This document shows, in pieces, positions 50,348 to 58,989 of a stretch of 64,000 nt of DNA (its first letter is position 1; each line of letters begins with the position of its first letter). This DNA is from Flavobacterium stagni. GTDB taxonomy: Bacteria > Bacteroidota > Bacteroidia > Flavobacteriales > Flavobacteriaceae. Both the position numbers and the translations under genes were made by a program. The DNA lies in contig NZ_SBKN01000007.1 of assembly GCF_004122105.1 (NCBI RefSeq), positions 62,001 to 126,000 of the forward strand, given 5' to 3'. The notes under the pieces are model-generated. The model was not told the origin of the DNA. It did no database searches and saw only the letters and a list, made by a program, of their open reading frames with translations.

Positions 50348-50863
50348 ATGAAAAAAATAGGAATTCTGTTGGTAGCAGCCTTGTTGATTGTAGGCGTTTC
50401 CATTTCAGCACAAGAAAAACAAAAGAAAGCTAAAAAGGCACAATCGGCCTATAATGCAGATGATTATAAACTTTTTGGCGACAAATTTGAAATGAAAAAT
50501 GTGTTGACCGAAAAGCAAATGTTGAAAAAATACAAAGGATTGAAAAAAGGCGATACGTTAACTGTTGTTTTTAAATCGAAAATCAATTCTGTTTGTAAAA
50601 AGAAAGGCTGTTGGATGCGTTTGGATTTGGGAGGAAAAGAAGAATCGTTTGTACGTTTTCAAGACTACGGATTTTTTGTACCCTTAAATGCCGATAATTC
50701 AGAAGCCATTGTAAAAGGGAAAGCCTTTGTGGATGTGGTTTCCGTTGAAGAACAAAAGCATTATGCAAAAGACGGTGGCAAATCCAAAGAAGAAATTGCT
50801 AAAATCACCAAGCCTGAAATTACCTATGCCTTCACTGCTACGGGTGTTTATTTGAAAAAATAA
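50348..50863 (+). CDS. DUF4920 domain secreted protein
   Basis: The 171-residue protein has a signal peptide (MKKIGILLVAALLIVGVSISAQ) and the DUF4920 core: TLTVVFKSKINSVCKKKGCWMRLDLGG, SFVRFQDYGFFVPLN and VKGKAFVDVVSVEEQKHYAKD. The CKKKGCWM segment holds two conserved cysteines that may bind metal or heme or form a disulfide. Function is not established. The next gene, a cytochrome-like lipoprotein, starts two bases after its stop, which suggests a shared redox or respiratory role. Confidence 0.88.
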   Translation: MKKIGILLVAALLIVGVSISAQEKQKKAKKAQSAYNADDYKLFGDKFEMKNVLTEKQMLKKYKGLKKGDTLTVVFKSKINSVCKKKGCWMRLDLGGKEESFVRFQDYGFFVPLNADNSEAIVKGKAFVDVVSVEEQKHYAKDGGKSKEEIAKITKPEITYAFTATGVYLKK

Positions 50864-50865
50864 GG

Positions 50866-51336
50866 ATGAAATTACGTTTATTAGTTTTTATCACTATAAG
50901 TACTCTTTTTTCTTGTCAAAAGAAAGAAGAAACCGTTAAAAAGGAAGCTCCCAAAAAAGAAGCTTGTGCAAAACCTAAAGTGACCAAAGATGCTGACGGT
51001 TTTGAAATGTATGAGATGACCGAAATGGCGGCGTTAATGGAGCAAATGTATGTGGATAACAAGCGTTTGCGCGAGCGAATTATCAAAGGCGAGGCGGTGG
51101 GGAGTTTTCCCGACCATTATTTGAAAATCCATACGGCTGAGATGACCGATCCTTCAGAGAATGATGCGTTTTTTAAAGCAAGAGCCAAAGCGTATATTGA
51201 AGCCCAACAGCTTTTGTACAAGGATTCCAAAAATGCGAAGGAACATTTTAATGCGGGCATTGATGCTTGTGTACAATGCCATGAACAGAAGTGTGGCGGA
51301 CCTTTAGTTCGGATTAAAAAATTATATATCAAATAG
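50866..51336 (+). CDS. Class II cytochrome c-like lipoprotein
   Basis: The 156-residue protein has a lipobox (ITISTLFSC17). Its mature part is helical and ends with a CVQCH heme motif at 135-139, close to the C-terminus. A helical body with a C-terminal CxxCH is the layout of class II cytochromes c (cytochrome c' type). Met or other distal ligands cannot be assigned. It follows the DUF4920 gene and overlaps the mnmD start by one base, so all three are one transcript. The heme assignment rests on the motif and layout only. Confidence 0.7.
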   Translation: MKLRLLVFITISTLFSCQKKEETVKKEAPKKEACAKPKVTKDADGFEMYEMTEMAALMEQMYVDNKRLRERIIKGEAVGSFPDHYLKIHTAEMTDPSENDAFFKARAKAYIEAQQLLYKDSKNAKEHFNAGIDACVQCHEQKCGGPLVRIKKLYIK

Positions 51337-51998
51337 TGAAACGCGAAATTGTACAAACCGGTGACGGTTCGACCACCATTCATTTACCCGAATGGGAGGA
51401 GAGTTATCATTCCAAACACGGAGCTGTACAAGAAGCCTATCACGTTTTTATACACAGCGGACTTTCGTTATTTGACGGGAAGTCCGTTGCTGTTTTAGAG
51501 ATTGGCTTTGGCACCGGACTCAACGCTTTCATCACATGGATCGAACACCAAAAACGCCAACAAACGATTGATTATGTAGGAGTGGAAGCCTATCCCGTAC
51601 TGCCTGAAGAAGCCGCTTTAATGAATTATCCTTCGGCGTTGCAAGCATTGGAACAGCAGTTTATTTTTGAACAAATGCATGCGATGGAGTGGGAGAAAGC
51701 GGGTAAAGTCTCGGAACATTTTACTTTAACGAAGCGCCAACAATTTTTTCAAGACATTGCTGATGTCGACCGTTTTGATTTGGTCTATTTTGATGCCTTT
51801 GGTTTTCGAGTCCAACCTGAATTGTGGGATGTGGCTATTTTTCAAAAGATGTATACTGCACTTCGAAAAGGCGGCGTACTGGTGACCTATGCGTGTCGGA
51901 CTTCCATTAAAAAGGCCATGTTGGAAGTAGGCTTTGAAGTCGAAAAATTACCGGGAGCTCCTGGAAAGCGCGAAATGTTAAGAGCATTTAAAAAATAA
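51336..51998 (+). CDS. mnmD: tRNA 5-methylaminomethyl-2-thiouridine-34 methyltransferase, MnmD-type
   Basis: Translation starts at a GTG whose first base is the last base of the previous stop (taGTG). The 220-residue protein opens with VQTGDGSTTIHLPEWEESYHSKHGAVQEA, has the SAM-binding VLEIGFGTGLNAF, and the catalytic-face motif LVYFDAFGFRVQPELW. This is the methyltransferase half of MnmC without the FAD oxidase domain, the stand-alone MnmD form. It methylates the wobble uridine side chain of certain tRNAs. Its link to the two upstream redox-type genes looks positional rather than functional. Confidence 0.9.
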   Translation: MKREIVQTGDGSTTIHLPEWEESYHSKHGAVQEAYHVFIHSGLSLFDGKSVAVLEIGFGTGLNAFITWIEHQKRQQTIDYVGVEAYPVLPEEAALMNYPSALQALEQQFIFEQMHAMEWEKAGKVSEHFTLTKRQQFFQDIADVDRFDLVYFDAFGFRVQPELWDVAIFQKMYTALRKGGVLVTYACRTSIKKAMLEVGFEVEKLPGAPGKREMLRAFKK

Positions 51999-52113
51999 GT
52001 TAAATCGATAAACGGTAATAAAAAAATACTATTTTTGAAATACGATTAATTCTAACCGTGACGTTCTTATCCCAAAACTACTTGAAGTCTAACCACAAAA
52101 AACTTGTAAGACT

Positions 52114-52311
52114 ATGCCAAGAGCTATTTACGAATTTACCAAATCGGTATTGGAGCGCGTAAGTTTTGATGCCGTTCTTTTTTGTAAAGAATTGGAAAAA
52201 GCAGTTCGGGTACTTTTACCTTACGAAGTGGAAGAACTCACCCAATGGGTCCTTCAATTTACGGAAGAAAAACCGGAACTAAGACATTGTGTACGGAGTA
52301 TTAATACATAA
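52114..52311 (+). CDS. Small uncharacterised protein, paralogue 1
   Basis: This 65-residue protein (MPRAIYEFTKSVLERVSFD, LLPYEVEELTQWVLQFTEEKPELRHC) is clearly a paralogue of the next small gene. It is helical and soluble, with no motif of known function. It has its own leader of about 115 bases and its own terminator. From memory, similar short proteins occur in other Flavobacteriaceae. Confidence 0.75.
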   Translation: MPRAIYEFTKSVLERVSFDAVLFCKELEKAVRVLLPYEVEELTQWVLQFTEEKPELRHCVRSINT

Positions 52312-52315
52312 AACT

Positions 52316-52345
52316 AAAGGGAGCTTAAACGGCTCCCTTTTTTCT
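52316..52345 (+). terminator. Intrinsic terminator after small paralogue 1
   Basis: Perfect stem aaagggagc / gctcccttt with a 7-base loop and T run, five bases after the stop codon. Confidence 0.9.
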
Positions 52346-52524
52346 TACACAAGAATATTATTTTAGTAGGAAAAAAGCCTTTAATTGTAAGAAATAATGC
52401 ATTACATCGATATTATATACTTTTAAACGATATTTTTTTAAAAAAACATTTGGTAGTTTAAAACTAACCACTTACATTTACATCACCCAATCTATCATAA
52501 ACTTAACCTTAAATCTAAAATGCT

Positions 52525-52740
52525 ATGCCCAGATTGATTTACGATTACACGAAATCAGAATTGGAGCGTGTAAGCCTCAGCCCTGATCGTTTCAGAAGAA
52601 AGTTGAAAAAGGCGGTGAGTAACCTCTTGCCTTATGAAATGGAATTATTACAAAAGTGGTTGGTATTCTATACCGACAACCGACCGGAATTGAGGCAATG
52701 CATATCAGAATTACAAAGTGATCATAAGGGAGTCTGTTAA
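52525..52740 (+). CDS. Small uncharacterised protein, paralogue 2
   Basis: This 71-residue protein (MPRLIYDYTKSELERVSLS, NLLPYEMELLQKWLVFYTDNRPELRQC) shares the whole frame MPR-IY--TKS-LERVS and LLPYE--L--W----T---PELR-C with the gene at 52114. The two come from a tandem duplication that has diverged. Function is unknown. The stop codon sits in the loop of the terminator hairpin. Confidence 0.75.
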   Translation: MPRLIYDYTKSELERVSLSPDRFRRKLKKAVSNLLPYEMELLQKWLVFYTDNRPELRQCISELQSDHKGVC

Positions 52741-52756
52741 GACTCCTTTTTTATTT
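52726..52756 (+). terminator. Intrinsic terminator overlapping the stop of small paralogue 2
   Basis: Stem ggagtc / gactcc, extendable by three further pairs, with the loop tgttaa containing the stop codon and followed by six T. Confidence 0.85.
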
Positions 52757-53692
52757 TACCGGTTTCGGACTCACAATTTGTACGTTTTGAAAAACGATGG
52801 CTCCTTTTACCACGCCTGCAATCGTGCTGCGTAAGGCATCAATGATATGGATTTTGAGTTCGTTTTTTGGATAAATTAAACTCACTTCGCGCGCCGGTTT
52901 GGGTTCGGTGAAATGACGTAATTTGACCTTATCTGTTTCTTTTAAATCAAGAGTGTGCAAGTAGGGAAGCAATGTAGTGCCTAAACCTTCATCCGCAAGT
53001 TTGATTAAAGTTTCAAAACTACCACTTTCCAATTGAAAGCGTGCAGCTTCTGCATTATCCGAACGTTTGCATAAATTCAACACATTGTCCCGGAAACAAT
53101 GTCCGTCCTGTAGCAAAAGTATTTCGTCTAAATTAAGGTCACTGATTTCAATTTCTTTTTTGTTGAAATGATTGTGCCCTTCGGGAATGTAGGCCACAAA
53201 AGGTTCGAAATACAAAACAATTTCTTTGATTTTTTCTTCGTTCAAAGGAGTGGCTGCAATGGCGGCATCCAAATGACCGTTATTCAATTTGAAGATGATA
53301 TCTTCCGTGTTGAGTTCTTCAATCACCAATTTGACTTTCGGATATTTTTTGATGAAATTATTCAAAAACATAGGAAGGAGCGTAGGCATGATGGTGGGGA
53401 TAATCCCTAATCGAAATTCGCCTCCCACAAACCCTTTTTGTTGATCGACAATGTCCTGAATGCGATCAGCTTCATTGACAATATTTTTGGCTTGATTGAC
53501 AATTTTTTGCCCGATTTCCGTGAGTTGGATAGGCTTTTTACTGCGATCAAAAATGAGAATACCCAATTCGTCTTCAATTTTTTGAATTTGCATACTCAAA
53601 GTAGGTTGGGTCACAAAACATTTTTCTGCCGCTAATGTGAAGTTTTTATGTTCGGCAACAGCGAGTACATATTGTAATTGGGTAATGGTCAT
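52751..53692 (-). CDS. oxyR: LysR-family hydrogen peroxide sensor-regulator OxyR
   Basis: Starting at the ATG at 53692 (MTITQLQYVLAVAEHKNFT) the protein has 313 residues: an N-terminal LysR helix-turn-helix (FVTQPTLSMQIQKIEDELG) and a substrate-like sensor domain. The redox pair is seen as C199 in LLQDGHCFRD and C208 in VLNLCKR, the same positions as in the Escherichia coli protein. Peroxide oxidises these to a disulfide that activates the regulator. The dps gene starts divergently 147 bases away and is a standard OxyR target. The longer reading frame upstream would add 13 hydrophobic residues and is unlikely. Confidence 0.93.
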   Translation of the reverse strand: MTITQLQYVLAVAEHKNFTLAAEKCFVTQPTLSMQIQKIEDELGILIFDRSKKPIQLTEIGQKIVNQAKNIVNEADRIQDIVDQQKGFVGGEFRLGIIPTIMPTLLPMFLNNFIKKYPKVKLVIEELNTEDIIFKLNNGHLDAAIAATPLNEEKIKEIVLYFEPFVAYIPEGHNHFNKKEIEISDLNLDEILLLQDGHCFRDNVLNLCKRSDNAEAARFQLESGSFETLIKLADEGLGTTLLPYLHTLDLKETDKVKLRHFTEPKPAREVSLIYPKNELKIHIIDALRSTIAGVVKGAIVFQNVQIVSPKPVK

Positions 53693-53712
53693 CTGAATAG
53701 TAAATTTTGATG

Positions 53713-53720
53713 CAAATATA
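53713..53720 (-). promoter_or_regulatory. -7 promoter box for oxyR
   Basis: TATATTTG on the minus strand, exact TAnnTTTG match, 20 bases before the oxyR ATG at 53692. Confidence 0.55.
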
Positions 53721-53776
53721 AAAACTATCAATTTATTTTATAGTTATTTCCTTTCTTTTTTAAGATAATTTTGGCC

Positions 53777-53805
53777 TTGATAAAGAAGTTTAAAAGCTAC
53801 CTTTA
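53777..53805 (+). promoter_or_regulatory. Promoter of dps
   Basis: TTG at 53777-53779, an 18-base spacer and TACCTTTA (one mismatch to TAnnTTTG) at 53798-53805, 34 bases before the dps ATG. An OxyR site would be expected just upstream in the shared gap, but I cannot define one by eye. Confidence 0.6.
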
Positions 53806-53839
53806 GGAATAGTAACATTTATCTTTAAATAACAACAAC

Positions 53840-54319
53840 ATGAAATTAAATAGTTTGGGTTTACCCAAAAAAGAGACCGAAATATTAGTTGCCGAATTGA
53901 ATATTTTATTGGCGAATTTTCAAGTGTATTATCAAAATTTACGTGGCTTGCATTGGAATATTCGCGGCAAACGTTTTTTTGATTTGCATCTAAAATTTGA
54001 AGAGTTATACAACGACAGTCAGTTGAAAGTAGACTTGATTGCAGAGCGCATTTTAACCTTGGGAGGAACACCTTTGCACACTTTTGAAGCGTATGTAAAA
54101 AATAATCGTTTGCCGGTAGGACATGAGGTTTCCAAAGACGAACAAGCCATACATTTGATTTTGGAATGTTTGCCTCTTTTGTTAAAAATTGAACGAGTTA
54201 TTTTAAAACAAGCGGCGGATATTGAAGATGAAGGTACCAACAGTATGATGAGTGATTTTATTGCCGAACAAGAAAAGACGATTTGGATGTTAAGCGCTTG
54301 GGCCGAACAAGAAATATAA
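53840..54319 (+). CDS. dps: Dps ferritin-like DNA-protecting protein
   Basis: The 159-residue protein has the Dps helix pattern with the ferroxidase motif NLRGLHWNIRGKRFFDLHLKFEELYND near 35-60 and GGTPLHTFEAY later. Dps dodecamers oxidise and store iron using hydrogen peroxide and protect DNA. Position divergent from oxyR fits peroxide-induced control. The gene has a recognisable promoter. Confidence 0.93.
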   Translation: MKLNSLGLPKKETEILVAELNILLANFQVYYQNLRGLHWNIRGKRFFDLHLKFEELYNDSQLKVDLIAERILTLGGTPLHTFEAYVKNNRLPVGHEVSKDEQAIHLILECLPLLLKIERVILKQAADIEDEGTNSMMSDFIAEQEKTIWMLSAWAEQEI

Positions 54320-54377
54320 TTCGCATTAAATACAAAATAGCCTTTCTTATGTCAAAAGATTGGCTATTTTTGTTTTT

Positions 54378-54668
54378 GTGAAACGTTTAACGCTACTTTT
54401 ATTATTTCTTTTTGTCGCCTTTCTTTCAACCCCCACTGTGGTGAAGTTGATTGAAAAGAAAGCAGACGTTTCCCAATTTTATAATTTTTCGGAAGAAGAA
54501 GATGATGTGATTTGTTTTACTGTTTTTTCTTTGGATGTAAAAGAAAACAATTTGTCTCAATTCGAATTTACCACTGAAGAAAAGGCACTACTACTTTTAA
54601 TTGAAAATCAACAACGGCATGATAATGTCGCTGATGAAATCTTTTTGCCACCTCCCGAAATGGTCTAA
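54378..54668 (+). CDS. Small exported protein, probable GTG start
   Basis: A GTG at 54378 gives MKRLTLLLLFLFVAFLSTPTVV, a signal peptide or N-terminal membrane helix, then an acidic mature part of about 75 residues (FYNFSEEEDDVICFTVF) ending IFLPPPEMV. I do not recognise a known function. A TATTTTTG box at 54364-54371 lies only six bases upstream, which would give a nearly leaderless transcript. The SulP gene follows after 57 bases in the same direction. Confidence 0.65.
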   Translation: MKRLTLLLLFLFVAFLSTPTVVKLIEKKADVSQFYNFSEEEDDVICFTVFSLDVKENNLSQFEFTTEEKALLLLIENQQRHDNVADEIFLPPPEMV

Positions 54669-54725
54669 TACACCCATGGAATTTTTTTCCAAACCAACCT
54701 GTATTAACCATTTTTTTATTGAGGT

Positions 54726-56363
54726 ATGTCAAAAACATCCACCATTTTATCCCATCTAAAAACTGATTTTTCATCAGGATTAGTTGTATTTCTTGTCGCA
54801 CTTCCTTTGTGTTTAGGAATTGCATTAGCCAGTGGCGCTCCATTATTCTCCGGTATAATTTCTGGAGTTATAGGGGGAATTGTTGTGGGTTTATTAAGTA
54901 ATTCACATTTGAGCGTTTCGGGACCGGCAGCCGGTCTAACAGCCATTGTCCTTTCAGCAATATCAGAGTTAGGAACCTTTGAACTATTTCTAACTACGGT
55001 AGTTTTAGCAGGCTGTATTCAATTGGTATTGGGATTTATTAAGGCAGGAACGATTTCGAATTATTTCCCCAACAATGTTATAGAAGGGATGCTGGCTGGA
55101 ATTGGTGTGATTATATTTTTGAAACAAATACCCCACGCTGTTGGTTATGATCCTGATTTTGAAGGGGATGAAGCGTTTGTTCAGAGTGATGGACAAAATA
55201 CATTAAGTGAATTATTTGCCGTATTCAATCACGTGCATTTTGGTGCAATAGCTATAGCGCTAATTTCATTGCTTCTTCTTACGCTTTGGCCTAAAATTAA
55301 ACCACTACAAAAATTTAAATTTATCCCACCCGCTTTAGTTGCTGTACTCTTTGGAATAGTTATTAATGTTTTTTGGACGCAAGATGGGTCTAGTTTGGCG
55401 ATTTCAGGCGATCATTTAGTACAATTACCCGTACCTGATTCTATAGAAGCGTGGAAAACGACCTTTAAAACCCCTGATTTTAGTCAGTTAGGAAATTCTA
55501 AATTATGGGTAATAGCATTCACGATAGCTGTCGTAGCTTCAATAGAGACGTTGTTGTGTATAGAAGCTGCCGATCGGATGGATATTTATAAGCGATACAC
55601 TAACACCAATTTAGAATTAAAAGCACAAGGCATTGGAAATATCTTGAGTGGATTGATCGGAGGATTGCCAATGACATCGGTAGTAGTGCGCACTTCAGCT
55701 AATGCGGCTTCAGGAGCTAGAACTAAAATGTCGGCCATCATTCATGGGATTTTATTATTATTATGTGCGGTTATCATTCCAAAATACCTTAATATGATTC
55801 CCAAAGCCACTTTGGCTGCGGTACTATTATTAGTTGGCTATAAATTGGCCAATCCCAGAATGTTTTGGCATTTCTATAAGCGCGGTATTTTTCAATATAT
55901 TCCTTTTGTAGCGACATTTTTAGGTGTAGTTTTTACCGATTTATTGAAAGGAGTAGCCTTGGGTTTGATCATCAATATTCTCTTTATTCTTTGGGGAAAT
56001 ATGAAACAAGCCTATGTATTTCGTGCAGTTAATTATAAAGAAGGCGATGTAATACATATTGACTTGGCACAAGAAGTTTCTTTTTTAAATAAAATGGCCA
56101 TCAAAAATACGTTGAATAACTTGCCCAAAGGTTCACAAGTCATTATTGATGCTTCAAACACCGTTTATATTGCGCACGATGTACAAGATTTAATCCGTGA
56201 ATTTTATGAAATTAAGTCGGTTGAAAAAGAAATAAGTGTCCAACTTATCGGATTCAAAGATGCGTATGATTTGGAAAACACACAGACAACTTCAGTAAAA
56301 ATTGAGCAGAAATATAATGTTCAACGCCGACGCATGGAACCCATCACAAAACAGGAAGAGTAG
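54726..56363 (+). CDS. SulP family anion transporter with STAS domain (probable bicarbonate transporter)
   Basis: The 545-residue protein has the SulP core (about 1-425): DFSSGLVVFLVALPLCLGIALASGAP, GPAAGLTAIV and later GGLPMTSVVVRTSANAASGA. Residues about 437-535 form a STAS domain (VSFLNKMAIKNTLNNLPKGS and VIIDASNTVYIAHDV). SulP proteins carry sulfate, bicarbonate or other anions. The next gene, 111 bases downstream, is a beta-carbonic anhydrase, which favours bicarbonate as substrate. This is a common pairing and remains inference. Confidence 0.9.
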   Translation: MSKTSTILSHLKTDFSSGLVVFLVALPLCLGIALASGAPLFSGIISGVIGGIVVGLLSNSHLSVSGPAAGLTAIVLSAISELGTFELFLTTVVLAGCIQLVLGFIKAGTISNYFPNNVIEGMLAGIGVIIFLKQIPHAVGYDPDFEGDEAFVQSDGQNTLSELFAVFNHVHFGAIAIALISLLLLTLWPKIKPLQKFKFIPPALVAVLFGIVINVFWTQDGSSLAISGDHLVQLPVPDSIEAWKTTFKTPDFSQLGNSKLWVIAFTIAVVASIETLLCIEAADRMDIYKRYTNTNLELKAQGIGNILSGLIGGLPMTSVVVRTSANAASGARTKMSAIIHGILLLLCAVIIPKYLNMIPKATLAAVLLLVGYKLANPRMFWHFYKRGIFQYIPFVATFLGVVFTDLLKGVALGLIINILFILWGNMKQAYVFRAVNYKEGDVIHIDLAQEVSFLNKMAIKNTLNNLPKGSQVIIDASNTVYIAHDVQDLIREFYEIKSVEKEISVQLIGFKDAYDLENTQTTSVKIEQKYNVQRRRMEPITKQEE

Positions 56364-56474
56364 CAGCTTATTTTATATTATTCATAAATTATTTTCATTT
56401 ATTCGATTGGTGAATAGCATTTAGTGAAACGCTACATTTACATACACACTTAACACTCTCTAAAAATTGACAAC

Positions 56475-57113
56475 ATGAGCGACGATTTTTACAAAAAAAT
56501 TTTAGACAACAACAAGAAATGGGTCGAGGACCAATTAGCAATCGATCAAGATTATTTTAAAGATTTATCCAAAGGACAACAACCTCCATTATTATGGATT
56601 GGGTGCTCGGATAGTCGTGTACCCGCCAACGAAATTATTGGTGCCAAACCTGGCGAGGTATTTGTTCACCGTAACATTGCCAACATGGTAATCCATAGTG
56701 ATATGAACATGCTAAGCGTGTTAGACTACGCCGTTAACGTTTTGAAAGTGAAACATGTTATTGTATGTGGTCACTACGGTTGTGGCGGTGTTTTGGCGTC
56801 TATGGGCAATCAATCAATTGGTTTAATTGACAACTGGATTCGCCATATCAAAGACGTGTACCGTTTGCACGAGGACTATTTAAATAGTATTGAAGACCAA
56901 GAAGAACGTTTCAATAAATTTGTAGAAATCAATGTGCAAGAACAAGTGTTTGATTTGGCCAAAACATCAATCGTACAAGGGGCTTGGCGAAATGGTCAAA
57001 ACTTAACGCTACACGGATGGGTCTATGGATTGAATTCGGGCTATGTAACTGATTTGGATGTCAACCTAACGTCAAATGCAGATTTGGATGAAGTCTACCG
57101 CTTAAAATTCTAA
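56475..57113 (+). CDS. Beta-class carbonic anhydrase
   Basis: The 212-residue protein has the zinc ligands C44 (GCSDSRVP, with the Asp46-Arg48 pair), H100 and C103 (VCGHYGCGG). HRNIANMV and the C-terminal LHGWVYGLNSG complete the family pattern. It interconverts carbon dioxide and bicarbonate in the cytosol and probably works with the SulP transporter upstream. Its stop overlaps that of the convergent LETM1-related gene by four bases. Confidence 0.95.
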   Translation: MSDDFYKKILDNNKKWVEDQLAIDQDYFKDLSKGQQPPLLWIGCSDSRVPANEIIGAKPGEVFVHRNIANMVIHSDMNMLSVLDYAVNVLKVKHVIVCGHYGCGGVLASMGNQSIGLIDNWIRHIKDVYRLHEDYLNSIEDQEERFNKFVEINVQEQVFDLAKTSIVQGAWRNGQNLTLHGWVYGLNSGYVTDLDVNLTSNADLDEVYRLKF

Positions 57114-58306
57114 TCATCTAGGTTTTCATTGAAAGCCGACGGCAATAACTGGGGAATAAATTTAATTAGGATTGGTAATAGTAAACTTCCCCCTGGAAGT
57201 AGAAAAATAGTGAGCGACGGTACGCTTTTGCAGATGTCTAGTAACTGTTTTTTTACTTTCTTTTTTTCTTCCGCATCTAAATCCCTTTGGGTAGATTTCG
57301 CCAACAATTGCATCAATTCTTTACTTTCTCGAATTTCCTGCGTCAGTCGTTTTTTATTTCTTTTGATAAGGAAAATGACACTTTGCGTCGTTTGGTCGTA
57401 AAAATGTTTTACAGGATGGGAATAATTAAAGTAGTGAATGTCCTTTTTATGGGTACTGATAAACGCATCTGTGAAGTCAATTGCTTTTTCTGTAACCGTT
57501 TCAGCAATACCCAAATATTCGCCCAACGCAAATAAAAAATAGCGTTCTTCATTGTCCATTTGACCGTCACTCCACAACGAAAGTGTGGCAATATCCAATA
57601 AATACAACGCTTCCATGGGTTGGGTAAACGATTCCAACGCCAATTGGTCCAAGGACGTTATTTTTACCTTTGAAAATTGGGTATAACGCACCGAGGCTTC
57701 AAACAATTTAATCAATAAATCATCGTGAGCTGATTTTTGGGTTTTGACCTGTAATACCAATGAAACCAAACCCATTAAGGTTTCTTCAAACCGTTTTAAG
57801 TACTTTTCTGGTAGTTTTCCTTTTTGTAAATAATGTTCAAAGGCCAAGACATCGATAAAAAGTAACGCATTGGTGATGATGTGGGAAAAGTTCTTCCGTA
57901 ATATGTCTTTGTTGGTTTGCACGCGCCCGTCAATATAATCTTCAAGTTTCTGACTGGCATTCGCGGGGAGTATTTTTTGCAATAAATCCCCAAAACCACT
58001 GGGTGACATTTCTTTGTAAAATCCGAGCGCTTTTTGAGTAAAATCAGTCGTATCAGGATTATTTACAGTTGAAAAGTAGAGCTCATACAATGCATTGAGT
58101 AAGGCGACCTTCGAAATTTCCTCAGAATCCCATTGACTCAATTCTTCATGATGAATTCCTGAAATTTGGATACAATGTCCATAAATAAACCCACTGAAAC
58201 GAAGATTTTCATACCACGAAATAGGGTCAAAAGAACCTATCGCACTGGTCTTTGTGCGTTCAATGAGAAATTTATCAATCCAGCCGTGCGCAGACGGGTT
58301 TATCAT
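57110..58306 (-). CDS. LETM1-related protein
   Basis: The 398-residue protein is mostly helical and soluble until its C-terminus, where VKKQLLDICKSVPSLTIFLLPGGSLLLPILIKFIPQLLPSAF matches the LETM1-like segment as I know it. The region 220-330 resembles a TerB-like helical domain (LYLLDIATLSLWSDGQMDNEERYFLFALGEYLG). Such proteins in Flavobacteriaceae are annotated as biofilm-associated, but I know no firm mechanism. It is convergent with and overlaps the carbonic anhydrase gene. Confidence 0.8.
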   Translation of the reverse strand: MINPSAHGWIDKFLIERTKTSAIGSFDPISWYENLRFSGFIYGHCIQISGIHHEELSQWDSEEISKVALLNALYELYFSTVNNPDTTDFTQKALGFYKEMSPSGFGDLLQKILPANASQKLEDYIDGRVQTNKDILRKNFSHIITNALLFIDVLAFEHYLQKGKLPEKYLKRFEETLMGLVSLVLQVKTQKSAHDDLLIKLFEASVRYTQFSKVKITSLDQLALESFTQPMEALYLLDIATLSLWSDGQMDNEERYFLFALGEYLGIAETVTEKAIDFTDAFISTHKKDIHYFNYSHPVKHFYDQTTQSVIFLIKRNKKRLTQEIRESKELMQLLAKSTQRDLDAEEKKKVKKQLLDICKSVPSLTIFLLPGGSLLLPILIKFIPQLLPSAFNENLDD

Positions 58307-58353
58307 GGTGCCATTATTGAATAATGTAAAAGTACAGTTTTCCGCGAGTAAAT

Positions 58354-58929
58354 TTAGAAGTTGCCCCGTGATTTAATGTTCTGTTCACATAAACGCACGA
58401 TTTCTGCAATTCGGTTTTCTCGGGTTTCTGGTCTTTTGGCCTGATTGAGCCAGTACAAATAGCCTTTGCGGTAAGTTTTACTGAATTGCGTGAAATGCGA
58501 ATGCGCTTTCTCATTTGCTGCAAAAGCAGCTTTTAAGTCGGCAGGAATTTCTAAATTTTCCACTGCATCCAAGGATTCCCAACTGCCGTTTTCTTTGGCT
58601 AAAGCGATGATTTTTTTACCACTTTCATGTAGTAGATCTTGTGCCTCTAATTCTTCGATGTACGATTTATTCAACTTACTCCACACACTTTTGACTTTGC
58701 GAGGGGTAAACAATTGGCGACGGCGTTCCTCGTCCATTTTCTTTACCGTTGAATCAATCCAACCATAACAAATGGCCACTTTCACGGCTTCTTCCCATCG
58801 CATGCTAGGTTGGGGACTACTGACTTTGTAGAAAATGAGATAAGCCCGAGTTTCCTTGTCGTGATTTTTTTCGAGCCAATCGCGCCATGCTTCTGCTGTT
58901 GCAAAATAATAGTGGTCTTTTTCTTCCAT
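58354..58929 (-). CDS. YdeI / OmpD-associated family protein
   Basis: The 191-residue protein opens with FATAEAWRDWLEKNHD and shows the typical SMRWEEAVKVAICYGWIDSTVKK, RKVKSVWSKLNKSYIEEL and a C-terminal AKRPETRENRIAEIV. Members of this family are small cytosolic proteins linked to stress or peptide resistance in some species; the biochemical role is unclear. No partner gene is evident beside it. Confidence 0.88.
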   Translation of the reverse strand: MEEKDHYYFATAEAWRDWLEKNHDKETRAYLIFYKVSSPQPSMRWEEAVKVAICYGWIDSTVKKMDEERRRQLFTPRKVKSVWSKLNKSYIEELEAQDLLHESGKKIIALAKENGSWESLDAVENLEIPADLKAAFAANEKAHSHFTQFSKTYRKGYLYWLNQAKRPETRENRIAEIVRLCEQNIKSRGNF

Positions 58930-58989
58930 AATTAAAAGTACATTTTTTTCAAAAAAGCAAGGGGTCGATCAGCTTTAATTTTAAAAAAA

